From positions 1 to 23,712 of the forward strand of contig LRSR01000523.1 in the NCBI GenBank assembly GCA_001579985.1: a stretch of 23,712 nt of DNA. Reading direction: 5' to 3'. The translations under genes were made by a program, and so were the position numbers. The notes under the pieces are model-generated. The model was given only the letters and a program-made list of their open reading frames with translations. It did not search any database and had not been told where the DNA came from. Shown piece after piece: positions 1 through 11,019 of this stretch (the first letter of the stretch is position 1; each line of letters begins with the position of its first letter). Source of the DNA: Hypsibius dujardini (lineage: Eukaryota; Tardigrada; Eutardigrada; Parachela; Hypsibiidae).

Positions 1-34
1 CTGTCTGTCTCTGTCTGTCTGTCTGTCTGTTTAA
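1..34 (+). repeat. (TCTG)n tract at the left edge
   Basis: Near-pure period-4 CTGT repeat cut by the window edge. It lies in the intron upstream of the first visible channel exon. Confidence 0.9.
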
Positions 35-156
35 CGATCGGGTTGTCTGACTGCTTGTCGGTTTTTCAGTTTGCCGCGCTGTCTGTCTGCCTGCCTGATT
101 CTGTCGTTGATTACTTTGAACAAATACGAAATGACTTTGGGTTTTCTGCATTACAG

Positions 157-911
157 CTGTTCCAGTACTTGATAGCCATGCATATTTTTGCCTGCGTCTA
201 CTACGCAATCAGTGAAAAGGTCGGTCTGAACTCAGACATTTGGGTGTACCCGGGCGAGGCGAAATGGCGGAACGACGAAACAGGCAACGGCAACGACACC
301 CTAAAACAGAAGTACACTTGGTGTTTCTACTTTTCTCTCCACACCTTGACGATGATCGGCATCACCGTGCAGCCACAGAAGGAGTGGCAGTTCCTGTTCA
401 TGTGCCTCAACTTTGTCATCTCCGTTATGTTGTTCTCACAAATTCTCGGCAACGTCTCGCGGACCATCATCAACTTGGACCTCCACGAGGCCGAATTCAA
501 AAAACGAATGGACGGTGTGAAACACTACCTTTCAACGCGAAACGTACGTACCCAAAAAATCAGTCAAAATGGTTTCCAATCGATACGTGTTCCTTTGCCT
601 TGTAGATACATGCAGAATTGGAACAGCGAATTATCAGCTACTTTGAATATCAGTGGACCAACAACTTGATAGTTGATGAGAAGGAAGCTTTGGCCTGCCT
701 GCCGGAAAAAGTAGAGTCTCAAATTGCCATGAAGGTCCACTTGGAGACGTTGCGGCACGTGCGAATCTTTCAAGGCGTTGAGTCGGGTCTTTTGGCTGAC
801 TTGGTGTTAAAATTGAAACTCCAGGTAAGATGCTAGTGGAAGGGGGGACACAGACAGACTTTAAGCAGACAGGTAGGCAGGCAGATAGACAGACAAACAG
901 ACAGATAGGCA

Positions 912-952
<41 letters not shown>

Positions 953-1519
953 GCCATGTCAAATATAATTTAGAAGCAATGCGTTTTTTCGCAGGTTTTT
1001 TCGCCAGGCGATTACATCTGCCGGAAAGGCGATATTGGGAAAGAGCTGTACATAGTTAAGCGTGGCTGCCTGGAAGTCGTCTCAGACGCCGGCGATTTTG
1101 TTTTTGCAACAATCAGCGAAGGCAGCGTCTTCGGGGAAATCAGCATCCTCAACATTGTCGGCATCAAGTCGGGCAATCGGCGCACCGCCAACGTTCGGTC
1201 CATCGGTTTCTCAGATCTCTTCTGCCTGTCCAAGGAAGACCTGTGGGATGCGCTGAAGGAGTACCCGGAGGGAAAAAACAAGATGCTGGAGTTGGGGAAG
1301 CAATTGCTGATCAAGGACAACTTGCTGGACACGGAAGCCGCGGACAAGGCGGAACGGCGGCACATTGAGTTCCTGGATAAGCTGGAGCATGTCGAGGGTG
1401 GCGTGGACGATATACAGACACGCTTCGGACGTCTGGTGGCGGAACGCGGGAGCTCCGTACAGAAACTCGAGAAGCGCATTGCCAAGCTCGACAAACTTTT
1501 GCAGCTTCGGGCAGTGTGA
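157..1519 (+). CDS. Cyclic nucleotide-gated cation channel subunit (CNGA/TAX-4-like), 5' partial
   Basis: Subunit of a plasma-membrane cation channel opened by cyclic nucleotides, typically in sensory transduction. Exons: 157-543, 606-824, 995-1519; all junctions are phase 0 and give 174 residues after the last junction, 376 in total. The first exon holds the last membrane part (WVYPG turret-like motif), pore helix, S6 and the start of the C-linker (EAEFKKRMDGVK). The second is C-linker (FEYQWTNN, VDEKEAL). The third is the cyclic nucleotide-binding domain with SPGDYIC, FGEISILN and GNRRTANVRS, then a C-helix with IKDNLLD and a C-terminal coiled coil (about 1380-1510) like the trimerising CLZ of A-type subunits. 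The arginine-threonine pair and the C-helix aspartate are those linked to cGMP preference in CNGA proteins. The pore reads TLTMIGITV, without the usual glutamate. The start at 157 follows a good acceptor (TTTTCTGCATTACAG); the open frame continues upstream to about 70, so the exon could be longer. S1-S4 lie outside the window. Confidence 0.93.
845..956 (+). repeat. Degenerate (CAGA)n tract, channel intron 2
   Basis: Period-4 CAGA/CAGG/TAGA units with a pure core at about 913-952. Sense-strand CAGA orientation relative to the channel gene. The intron is 825-994. Confidence 0.9.
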
Positions 1520-1609
1520 ATACGGTCATTTCGAAGTTCCCAATTTCGGAACACCCAAAACACATTTCATGAACATCAACCAGATTAAGTTAAGTTGAGC
1601 TGTGGCGGT

Positions 1610-1615
1610 TTTAAT
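1610..1615 (-). promoter_or_regulatory. Candidate poly(A) signal (ATTAAA) for tyrosine decarboxylase
   Basis: On the minus strand this reads ATTAAA, about 335 bases beyond the decarboxylase stop. If used, the two convergent transcripts would overlap at their 3' ends, because the channel gene's own signal lies further right at 1760. Weak evidence from a six-base motif. Confidence 0.25.
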
Positions 1616-1759
1616 TGCACCACTGCCGGTTGCTCCAGAGCTAATACTGTACGTTAGAGCCTAAATTAAATGAGCATGAAGCAATTTACGAATTTATGTA
1701 ATATTCAAGACAATCACACAGGGAGACAATGCGCTTGCTGTATTCAACTAAGAAAAGAC

Positions 1760-1765
1760 AATAAA
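1760..1765 (+). promoter_or_regulatory. Candidate poly(A) signal for the channel gene
   Basis: AATAAA about 240 bases after the channel stop codon, before the convergent decarboxylase stop codon at 1950. It is the best match to the canonical signal in the gap. Motif only; cleavage site not visible. Confidence 0.45.
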
Positions 1766-1949
1766 TAATCCTTGACGAGACGCGCGACAGGGCAACGAGA
1801 AAACGAATATAGCATACGAGACCAGAGATGAATGTTGCAGTCCACTATTACAAGTAATACCATTATTGCATGAAACGATTGAGTACTAGGAATGACTAGG
1901 GATGAATAAGGTAAAGACAATACCGAGCAGGTTATTATGAACAAGCTAC

Positions 1950-4900
1950 TTAAATAGGAGTCTGAACGCCAGTGTCCGAGTCACTCAGGTTGCGTCGACT
2001 GGTCATGCTGAGGGTCCGGACAATCTTCGGATTGTAGCACTTGGGGTCCGACACCATGCGTACGAAGAAGCTGCGCTTCTGGGAGATGCTCATGCGGTTG
2101 CGCTTGTCCACGACAAACACCTCGTCCACCGACTCCTCCGCTTCCCGCTCGATCTCGTCCTGAGTCTCCGCCTGGTCCTTCACCATCAGCTGGAGGATGT
2201 CGGTGGCCATCTGCGTGATGACATGCCAGGCATGATCAATGTCGTCGTCGGTGGCGGTCTGGGAGCACACACAGAACCGGATGACGTAGCGCTCGTTTAG
2301 GGAGGCCGGGACCATGTGCAGTTTGCCGGACGCATTGATGGAAGATAGGAATTTCTCATTTAAAGTATTGTTGCCCTGAAATGAGAAAAACGGACATGTA
2401 TCTGTCTGTCTGTTTGTCTGTCTGTCTGCCTGTCTGTCTGTCCGTCTGTCTGTATGTCTGACTGTTTGTCTGTCTGTCTGCCTGTCTGTCTGTCGTTTGA
2501 ACCCATACGTCTGTTTGCATGCATGGTTCTCTGCGCTTCTGTCCATCTGCAACTCATTTGCTGCTGTGAATGACCAATGCTCAACTTACGTGGAGACGAA
2601 AACAGACAAGCCCGAGTGTGACTTGATTCATAATCTCAAAGCGGCTGTCCAGTTTAATCAACGCCTCCAATCGTTTCGCAAGGCGGCAATGCTAAAAAGA
2701 CAAACCAAGAAGTTTCATTTTTATCGGCATCCCAATGTGTGAGAGTGTGGACATCAGCAGACAGCAACTACCTCAAGGATATATCGACGAAGTCCTTCGA
2801 CGCCGTACGAGCGGATAACGAACCACAACTTCAAGCTGCGGAACCGACGACTCAGCGGAATGCCCCAGTGCTGTTTTGAACATTAATTGAAACATTACAA
2901 CCACGGACATGAAATACAATATGCAGCGAACGTAGTATAATACCCTGTAGTCAATAGCTCTATCGGAGTGGCTGTGTTTCAAATACAGTGGATCGACGAT
3001 GAGCGCCTCGGTCAGCTTGAAGCGATCCGTCACCCTGTGGGACAAGACAAGATGGCCAGTTGCTCGTCAGTGCCTCATGAAACACAGTGTACCGCATGGT
3101 TCCCGTTGACACACGTACCACATGGTGGAGCAGTCAAAATTAACTAGCATCCATTTGTTGGGATTGAAGTTGAACGACGTCGCATACTGAAACGACATTG
3201 CGACACTGAGCGACCTTTACACGGCTAGAATTTAAAACTGAGGTTCTAAAAGATAGAAAATTTGACAAACAGCAGACAGAGAGGCAGAGAGGCAGGCATG
3301 TATGCAGGCAGGCAGGCAGGCAGACAGACAGACAGGCAGATGGATAGAAAGACAGACATACTCCAAGACTTACATATACAGAGACAGAAAAACACAGGCA
3401 GACAAACAAAACGACACACACCCAGCACATTCATAACGTTATTAATTAACATTTTGAGAGGAGTATGCTTGGACACTTATAAACCCTACCTCAATGCCTT
3501 TCATCAGGTAACGGAACTGTGGGCAGATGAACGCGTTGCCGGCATACGCGGCGTCCACGTGCAGCCAGACGTTCTCTTCCTTGCAGATAGGCCCGATTTC
3601 TGTCAGCGGGTCGAAAGAACAGCAGGACGTGGTTCCTAGTGTGGATGAGACCTGCGCAGGAGAAAAGTCCACAAATTCAGAAATAGTTTGCGAGGAAATG
3701 ACGAACCTGAACAGCCTCGTTTTACGTACAAAAAACGGAATCAGACCCATGCTCCGGTCTTCCTGAATGGCCTTGGCAAGTTTGCTGCCACGGAGGGCGT
3801 ACTTGTCGTCCGTTTCCAGAATGCGAATCTTCACGAAAGCGATCATCGCCGCTTTCTCCACCGATGAATGAGCCTAATCAGGCACCAAAGGATGTATGAC
3901 ACAGTATAGTCGAATATACAGGCATACAGGCAGACAACGAAACGGATAGAGAGACTGGCAAACTAGACTAACCGATAGACAGACAAACTGACAAACAGAC
4001 AGACATACATACAGATAAACAGACTTACAGACAAATAGAAAACAAACAGACAGACACACAGACACACAAACACACAGACACACAGACAGACAGACAGACA
4101 GACGGGCAGACATACATATATACAGAGAGGTAGGCAAACAGGCAGGCAAAACGGGAAGAAGACAAGAGGGCAAGAATGCAAGCAGGCAGACAGACAGATA
4201 GACTTACAGACAACTAGACGTACCGAGTAAATTTGTCACTTAGTTAACGAACCTCCTTAGAACAGTATGCCATCAGCTTGGACAGCAACACTCCCTCTTC
4301 CACAAACGGATGCTGTCGCTTCAGCTCACGGATGGTAGCTTGTCGAGCCGCAAGTAGGCTGACCAGAATGCATTCACTGGCAGATCCCTGTAAAGAATAT
4401 GACAGCAATGAAACTTCCTGATAGTACTACGCAGGTGACTCCTGAAATGTCTAAAGATCATGTCGAAGTGTATTCTGTCGATTGCATCAGCGAACCTGGA
4501 TGACCCCACCGCCTTTGCCGTTCTCCGTGAAGGGGAGGAACTCCTTCGGTAGGCCGACCATCCTTCCCAGCCAGTCCATCACGATGGTTTCCAGTTCCGT
4601 GTAGACCGGGCTAGCTGCCTGAAAATTGGTACAGGAACATGAGCAATTGATCGATTGACTGCTTCAAAAAAATTTCCAGAGAATGAAAGGTCATGCTCGT
4701 AATCTCGTAGACTTTTAACCCACTTAAAATAAATAATTAATAATTAATGCGACGGTTGATCCGCTCAGAAAATGCATAAGAAGTCTCCTTCCAAAGGAAA
4801 TTGATGGACAAAACGATTTGCAGTTAGATTTTGTTCGGGAACATCTCGAAAGAGTGTTTTCGATCCTTTGATTGATTGATTGATTGATTGATTGCGAAAA

Positions 4901-5185
4901 CTGATTCATCCCAATTATCGAATATAGATATTATATAATCGAATCTACATGCGACATTACCAGGATAAATGTAAAATTAATTCCTGGCAACTTACCCACG
5001 AGAATCCGTTACTCCCAATTGCATCCGACAACATATCCGCCATAATAGACGGGTAAGAATTCCCCGACGGAAAGTATGCATGGAAGCGTGGATGTTGCCA
5101 ATGCGTGACCTTTAACCAAAAAAGTCCACCATGTAAACCTGAGTTTCAGACTGAGAGTAATCACAACCTTGACTGATTTAACCTA

Positions 5186-5237
<52 letters not shown>

Positions 5238-5976
5238 CCGCTCTTACTAATCCAATCTAACACCACAAACACACGCGCGAAAATAAACAATAAAAAGAAC
5301 TATCCTTAGTCGGGGCCAGGGCAGTGAAACCCTGTCACACGGATCTTAAATCCACGCAAAGTAACGCACACAAAACCCAAACACACGGAGAAGCCCATGA
5401 TTCCTACCCCCGGCATGATATGCTGTTCCACGTCATCCATAATCTCATCCCAGTCCTCGGGGTACATGGGCGGGTCCTCCGGCAGCCGTTCCCGCAGATA
5501 GCCCGGCTCGATGGCCGGCGTGACGCGGCGCTGCCCGATCGTGTCCATGTAATCGGAGATGTAGTCCACCATCTCCTTCCCGCGGTTCCGGAATTCCGCA
5601 CTGTCCATGTACGGCAAGGTCAAGCCTCCCGCTGGCGGTACCTGTCCCGGCGGGGTCGCCATGTCTAGGTCCACAAAAGAAGCAACTTGAAATGACCAGT
5701 GTTCCATTATAGCTCAGTCTAATTTCGTATCAAAACAGTCGTGCCACTTCATACTTCCGTACCGCCGTTTTCCAGGAAGTCTTCCGGTGAGTTGGCCTGC
5801 ACGACAATCTGCACGGGTGCCACCGCGACCGCCTGCTGAGTCCCCTGTAGGAGGATGTCTGTAGTGGGCAGTGATGGCTGCGGCTGACGGACGCCGTTGC
5901 TGTTGCCGTTGCCGTTGTGTCCGTTCTCCAGAAAGCGCTCCAACTTCCTCAGCTGCGTGCCGAAGAACGAGTTCAT
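1950..5976 (-). CDS. Tdc: Tyrosine decarboxylase (PLP-dependent group II decarboxylase), 12 exons
   Basis: Cytosolic PLP enzyme expected to convert tyrosine to tyramine, the precursor of octopamine. Exons in transcript order: 5763-5976, 5408-5664, 4996-5109, 4496-4618, 4253-4387, 3730-3873, 3490-3651, 3119-3186, 2944-3034, 2772-2870, 2590-2691, 1950-2375. Phases agree at every junction, giving 644 residues, close to insect enzymes. Visible landmarks: [16 protein letters not shown] and MLSDAIG (exon 3), SWAASP..TELE (exons 3-4), EAHSSVEKA with the PLP-stacking His283, [12 protein letters not shown], the PLP Schiff-base lysine in NPNKW (Lys394, codon 3154-3156), and the loop [10 protein letters not shown] with Tyr423, typical of true decarboxylases. 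The tail [13 protein letters not shown] matches insect and nematode tyrosine decarboxylases, which is why I prefer this over aromatic-L-amino-acid or histidine decarboxylase. An N-terminal extension of about 90 residues rich in Asn, Gly and Gln precedes the fold; an in-frame ATG at 5660-5662 is an alternative start. Introns 2, 5, 7 and 11 carry period-4 tracts. Confidence 0.92.
2399..2492 (-). repeat. (CAGA)n tract, tyrosine decarboxylase intron 11
   Basis: Plus strand reads TCTG units with scattered substitutions; the transcript would read CAGA. It fills nearly half of the intron 2376-2589. Confidence 0.9.
3275..3410 (+). repeat. Degenerate (CAGA/CAGG)n tract, tyrosine decarboxylase intron 7
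   Basis: Plus strand CAGG/CAGA units, so the minus-strand transcript would read CTGT. Includes a clean GGCA run at about 3304-3322. Confidence 0.85.
3915..4215 (+). repeat. Degenerate (CAGA)n tract, tyrosine decarboxylase intron 5
   Basis: About 300 bases of period-4 CAGA-type units with ACAC variants (4050-4085). It takes up most of the intron 3874-4252. The transcript reads CTGT. Confidence 0.88.
4866..4893 (+). repeat. (GATT)n tract, tyrosine decarboxylase intron 3
   Basis: About six GATT units in the intron 4619-4995. The rest of this intron is A+T-rich without other visible signals. Confidence 0.85.
5190..5233 (-). repeat. Pure (CAGA)n tract, tyrosine decarboxylase intron 2
   Basis: About eleven nearly perfect TCTG units on the plus strand; the transcript reads CAGA. 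It is among the least degenerate tracts in the window. Confidence 0.92.
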
Positions 5977-6120
5977 CAGGCACCTTCACCGCTCTCGCTC
6001 GCCCCGGCACGGTTTATGCGCGGGCGGAGGAGGAGGAAGAAGCCGGACGAGGACGACGAGGACGACGAGGATGATGGAAGGATTCCCGAGTGAGAAAACC
6101 CTGCCACGTCTGAGCAACTC

Positions 6121-6143
6121 GCTGAAAGTATATATGAAAAGTG
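6121..6143 (-). promoter_or_regulatory. Possible 5' UTR splice acceptor upstream of tyrosine decarboxylase
   Basis: The minus strand reads CACTTTTCATATATACTTTCAG then C, a pyrimidine-rich acceptor-like sequence 145 bases before the start codon at 5976. It could join an upstream non-coding exon or, in a trans-splicing animal, receive a spliced leader. The CATATATAC core could instead be a TATA element. Not decidable here. Confidence 0.25.
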
Positions 6144-6795
6144 TTTTTTTTCCAGCTCTCGAGGAATGTAAGGACAAGTGACGTGCGTCTTTCTGTGGCA
6201 CGCAAAAAAGTTTACCCGAATGCATCATCACATGAGCGCGACTGATGCTGGGGAAGGAAGGACCAGTGGGGGGGGGGACTCTGATTCCTTAAAGTGGGCC
6301 ACACAAAAGCGGATTTTCGTCCTCTTCTTCCCCTTCTCCCCCGTCGGAGAAAGTTTTCCTGTAAAAGGGGGCGCATTTCACGTCACCAACACCTGCCAGT
6401 GACATATTGCCCATGAGTCGACTCTCGTCACCCTCTTCATCATACCAAATCAAACCGCGATGATGACGATCATCAACCCGCTTTTGTATTCGCTCTACGA
6501 GGGAAGCGTCCTAGAATGAGCCGCTCTGGAAGCGAAGGTCTTAGAAGAAAGATGCAAAACAAATCCTGGGTGGAACACTCACCAAAAAACTGCTAAGAAA
6601 CCGAAGTGCAACAAAAAACCAAAAATGTTAAAAAAAATTAAAACTAAAACTAAAAAAGATATAAATCAATTGACAAACAGTCATTCATGTTTATATCTCT
6701 TTAACCAGCAAGTCCCACAGATGACAATGCCCCTTTTCCTCCCCAGACCATCAGCTTCTTCAAATTCCAAAAAGAAGTTAAAATTTGAGGGTCAG

Positions 6796-6849
6796 ACAGA
6801 CAAAGACATTTAGACACAGACACGTAGACAGTTAGAGACCGACAGACAA

Positions 6850-6896
<47 letters not shown>

Positions 6897-6985
6897 GTTA
6901 AACAGACAGAGAAAAATATGCAGATAGGCAGGCGGACGGGCAGGAAGACAGACAAGCAGTAAAGGCGACAGACAGACAAACAGAC
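6796..6985 (+). repeat. (CAGA)n tract, intergenic
   Basis: Pure CAGA core (about 6858-6897) flanked on both sides by degenerate units. It lies between the decarboxylase and synthetase genes. Confidence 0.9.
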
Positions 6986-7109
6986 ATACGGTGACCACAA
7001 AGTATCAAAGTGAACCATTCCAGAACGTTTCCCTCGTACATGTGTGGTAAAAGTGATCCAGTGTCTGATCAGAGACCCGGCTAAGAAGGCTTCCGTCGAG
7101 AGCGACGAG

Positions 7110-7115
7110 TTTAAT
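7110..7115 (-). promoter_or_regulatory. Candidate poly(A) signal (ATTAAA) for phenylalanyl-tRNA synthetase beta
   Basis: Minus-strand ATTAAA about 250 bases after the synthetase stop codon. Motif match only. Confidence 0.3.
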
Positions 7116-7361
7116 TGACTAACTGACTAGCGTGATTTTGAAGGAAGGAAGAAGAATGGGAATCCTTCACGCGATAGTCGTTTACTTCTTGTATGGAGAA
7201 AAAAACTACAAAAGGAGGGGGAAAACCGGTGTCGTAAACCGGCCTGCTAACAAACATTTCACCAATTAAATTAAACCACCCATAACAGCCCCACAAGAGC
7301 ACAAAACACCAGGGCGGTTATCGGTTGGTGTGTGTGACGTGTGACGTGTGACAGGTCGCGT

Positions 7362-9858
7362 TTAGATGAAGGGCTCCACATCGATCTCCAGGATGGAGCA
7401 GGGGTTGGTCAGCTCAAACTGCTGCAGCACCTCCGGATGGAGCACCCCGAACACGCCGACCGGCCGGCCGTGAGTGATGATCTGCGCGCAGCGGCCTTCG
7501 AAGAAAGTCGGATCTGCATACAGAGGAGAGAGAGGGTTCAGACAAAAGTGAGAAAAAAACGATCAGGCGTCATTCAAGAGGGGCGGTTTTACGTTTGACA
7601 GTTGATTAAGTTTGTCGACGTAATCGCGCGGGGGGGGGGAGGGAAACCAATGATTAGAGGGATCGTACATGGGACTTTTTGCCCTTCTTGTTACATCACC
7701 ATCATCCTCGACGAGCGATAGGCTAACTAACCTCGGGTTGTAAGAGCGAGTTAAGGTTTCTTTTTTAAAATATATCTAGGCAACTATATAATTTAGGCTT
7801 GCCTGAAATACAGATCAGACAGGCACATGTTCTGATTTTCCGTAACTTATGTTCCATGACCTAAAATGTATGACTGACTGTCGACGTGTCTGTCTACCTT
7901 ATTGAATGGGCGACTGCCTGACTACCTCAGTGTCTGTCGACCAGTCTGCTTGCCTCTGGTTGGCTGTCTGGCTATGTGTTTGTCGTCTGTCTGTCTGTCT
8001 GTCTGTCTGCCACCCTCTCCGTCTACCTACCTACCTGTCTGTTTGTCCACCTGTCTGTCTGTCAGCCTGTTTGTCTATTTGCCTATCCAACTATTGCCAG
8101 TCCGGCTGCCGGTCTGCCTGTGCTTGTTTGTAGTCTGTGTATATTTCTGTCTGTCTGACAGAGCTAACTCTCTGACTGACTCTCTGACCTTCCACCTGAC
8201 TGCCTGGGTAAAGCGGCGACTTTGAACTTTCCCCTTAACTTCGCGTCCGGCCATTTGTCCCCAAATTCACGTACCAGAATGCGCCTTGATGTAGTAGCCG
8301 GCGTCGTCGTTGGGCGTGTACCGCACCCCCAGCAGCTGCATGAATCGATCCAAGAGGCCGTGGACAATCTCAAAGCCAGATGTCTTGCCGTAATAGAGTC
8401 CGCAAAAGTGCCGGATATTTTTAGCACCCACATCTGGAAATACAAACACATCACAATGAAAGATCCCATCCATCGTGTCCAATCACAAAGTCACGGTGGT
8501 TCTGGGAGGAAAATCTAGAGAAGCGGTTCACCCCCTCTTCACATCACACACAGACCTTTCGAAGGGTCCTTGACGACCACGTCGGAAATCTCAAACAGCT
8601 TGAGAGGCAGCGGCATTTTCTTGTTGCCCGCAACGGTCTTGAGGAGGCCCGGGATGAGCGTCGTGCGCGCCACTTGGAACTCCAGCGTCTTTGGATTGGC
8701 AATGTGCACAGCGGGGATGGTGTCGATTTTGTGCCGCAGTTTGTCGGCAATGTCGTCCCGCGAGCACTAAAAAGGAGAGCCCAGACATCAAAAGCAGACC
8801 AGGAAAGAACACTGCAGACAAGACAGGCAGCCAAAGTGTCAGACATTCATTCAGACAGACAGACAAATAGACATAGAAAGTGTCAGTCAGTTAGTCATAC
8901 AAAAAACAAGAGACAGGCAGACAGTCAGTCGGACAGATACTGGAGACAAACAGGGTGTTAGTCAGTCAGTCAGACAATCAAGACACCTAGAGTGTCAGCC
9001 AGCCTGCCAATCAGTCACATAGACAACCAACCAAAAAACAAACAAACAAACAAACAGACAGACAGACGGACAGAAACAGACAGACAGACAGACAGACGGA
9101 CAGAAATAGACAGACAGACAGACAGACAGACAGACCAACATAAGGCAGACAGCAGTCAGTCAAATAAAAACAGTTAAATATTAGCAAATACAGACAGACA
9201 AACAAACTTCAGACACTAATACACTCGACCAGACAAATTAAATCGGTTTACCCTTACCAACGCAAAGGTAAGAGCTTCGCTGTAGCCAGCCGCGACAATT
9301 TCCCTCCGGAGAAGGTCGCTCACTCGATTATGTGTGAACTGTGGAGAGAAACCCCAAAATAGGCTACGAAATACGCAATTGCACAGTAATTTCATCATTG
9401 AGTATACCTGGTCCGCAATGGTGAGAGAGCCCGGTAGCAGCATGGTGATGTTGTTGAAGCCGTAGCCGATGGCTGCGTCCTCAATCAGATCGCATGGATG
9501 AAGGATGTCGTGCCGCGTGGGGGGAATCTTCACGGAGATGATGGCGTCGGCGGGTGTTGGCTCAGTTGACAAGCCCATCTTCTTCAGCAGCTCAATCACC
9601 TCACCCTTAGACACCCTGGGAGCACACATGAATAGTCTTTATACGAGAACGAACGATCCAGTAAAAAAAGGTGTCTCACTTGATTCCCACTTTCTTGTTG
9701 ATATCTTCGTATGGAACTTGCATGTTCCGCCATTCCAGTTTCTGCGAAAGGAAGTTTATGCTAGCGTCAGTTAGTAATTTGTGCGTCTCTCGTGTACCTG
9801 TTTGCTTACAAGTCTGTCTGTCTGTCTGCCTCTCTGCCTGCCTGTCTGCCTGTCTGCC

Positions 9859-9895
<37 letters not shown>

Positions 9896-10984
9896 GCCTG
9901 CCTGTCTGTCTGTCAGCCTGTCTGTCTGACTTCTTGCCAGTCATTCCACGTACTGGGTAAGCTGTCGTGCTACCGTCAGGACTGACAACATCAACCGGTT
10001 CGATTCTACGGACAAGAAAGGTAAACCGATGTCAGTAATGATACTGGAAGCATTACAAGCGTCGGAAAACTCACACGAACTGAGGACTACAATGTTGCGC
10101 AAACATGGTGACAATAGTGTCCAAAACAATGATTGCCTGAAAAAAGGTGAAACGTTCTATATTGACCAAGCACGTGTATTTGGAAAGAAATCACTTTTAG
10201 ATTGAACTGGATAAATTACCTTATGGATGTCGGTGGCAGTGGCCTCGATGAAGACGTTCTTCGTGTTCAGCGTGATCTTACTGTGGTCGCCTAAGAAAGG
10301 AACGAACCATGTCATTCGAAGTAATCAATCAACGACTGGTCTAATGAGAAAAATACCGTTGATGATGGGAGGCATCGATAGCACGACTCCGTTGCTGTCC
10401 TTAATGATGGGATACACGGGGGAGTCCCTGATGATGTGGAGATAGGCCTTCAAATGGCTGTCTGTCTGTGGGTGGGAGATGAGATCGAAATGTGAGATTG
10501 TAACCGGGAGATATTGAAGGCAACGGTTGCATTCGATTGCATCAGCGCGGAACCAGATACAGTGAAAGTCCTGAGATTCGAACGACGTCAGTGTCGTTTC
10601 TACGTTACTGTCCCAAACTCCAAACTAACAACGGCCGGCTCCAGCCAAACGGTTCGATAGAAATAAGTTTACGTGACCGTTCGAATCTCAGGACTTTCAC
10701 TGTAGGCACGCAGGCTTGAAATCACCAGGGAGGCAGACAGACAGTCCAACATACAGACGAAGAGTCACACTGACAAACAGATAGGCAGACAAGCAGCCAG
10801 ACAGACTTACAAATTGACAGGCAGAATGACAGACAACTGCTGTAGATATACAGTCAGTCTGACAGACAAACAGACAGACAGGAAGAGAGCTAGGTATTCA
10901 GACAGACAGATAGATGACTAAGTAGACACATAGGCAGCTAATTACACCGACAGAAAAACAAACAGACCAATAATCAGACAAAGA

Positions 10985-11019
<35 letters not shown>

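Larger units (their letters stand above)
1520..1949. other. Convergent intergenic region (two 3' UTRs)
   Basis: 430 bases between the stop codons of two convergent genes. It is A+T-rich, with no coding signal and no period-4 tract, unlike most non-coding stretches in the window. It probably holds both 3' UTRs. Confidence 0.6.
5977..7361. other. Intergenic region between tyrosine decarboxylase and phenylalanyl-tRNA synthetase beta genes
   Basis: About 1.4 kb holding the decarboxylase 5' UTR and promoter and the synthetase 3' UTR. Contents by position: a GAC/GAG trinucleotide-rich stretch (6028-6075), a ten-base G run near 6267-6278, an A-rich stretch (6600-6660), a period-4 CAGA tract (about 6796-6985), and three GTGTGAC units just past the synthetase stop (about 7329-7352). 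No conserved protein appears in any frame. Confidence 0.6.

Noticed and set aside
43-156. Upstream extension of the first channel exon
   Set aside because: The frame is open and an acceptor-like TTTTTCAG ends at 70, but residues encoded by 70-120 derive partly from TCTG repeats. The acceptor at 156 gives the better match, so the extension is left as an alternative.
10672-10704. tRNA or tRNA-derived SINE because of GTTCGAATC
   Set aside because: The bases around the motif do not form a T-stem, and no matching acceptor stem or A-box was found.
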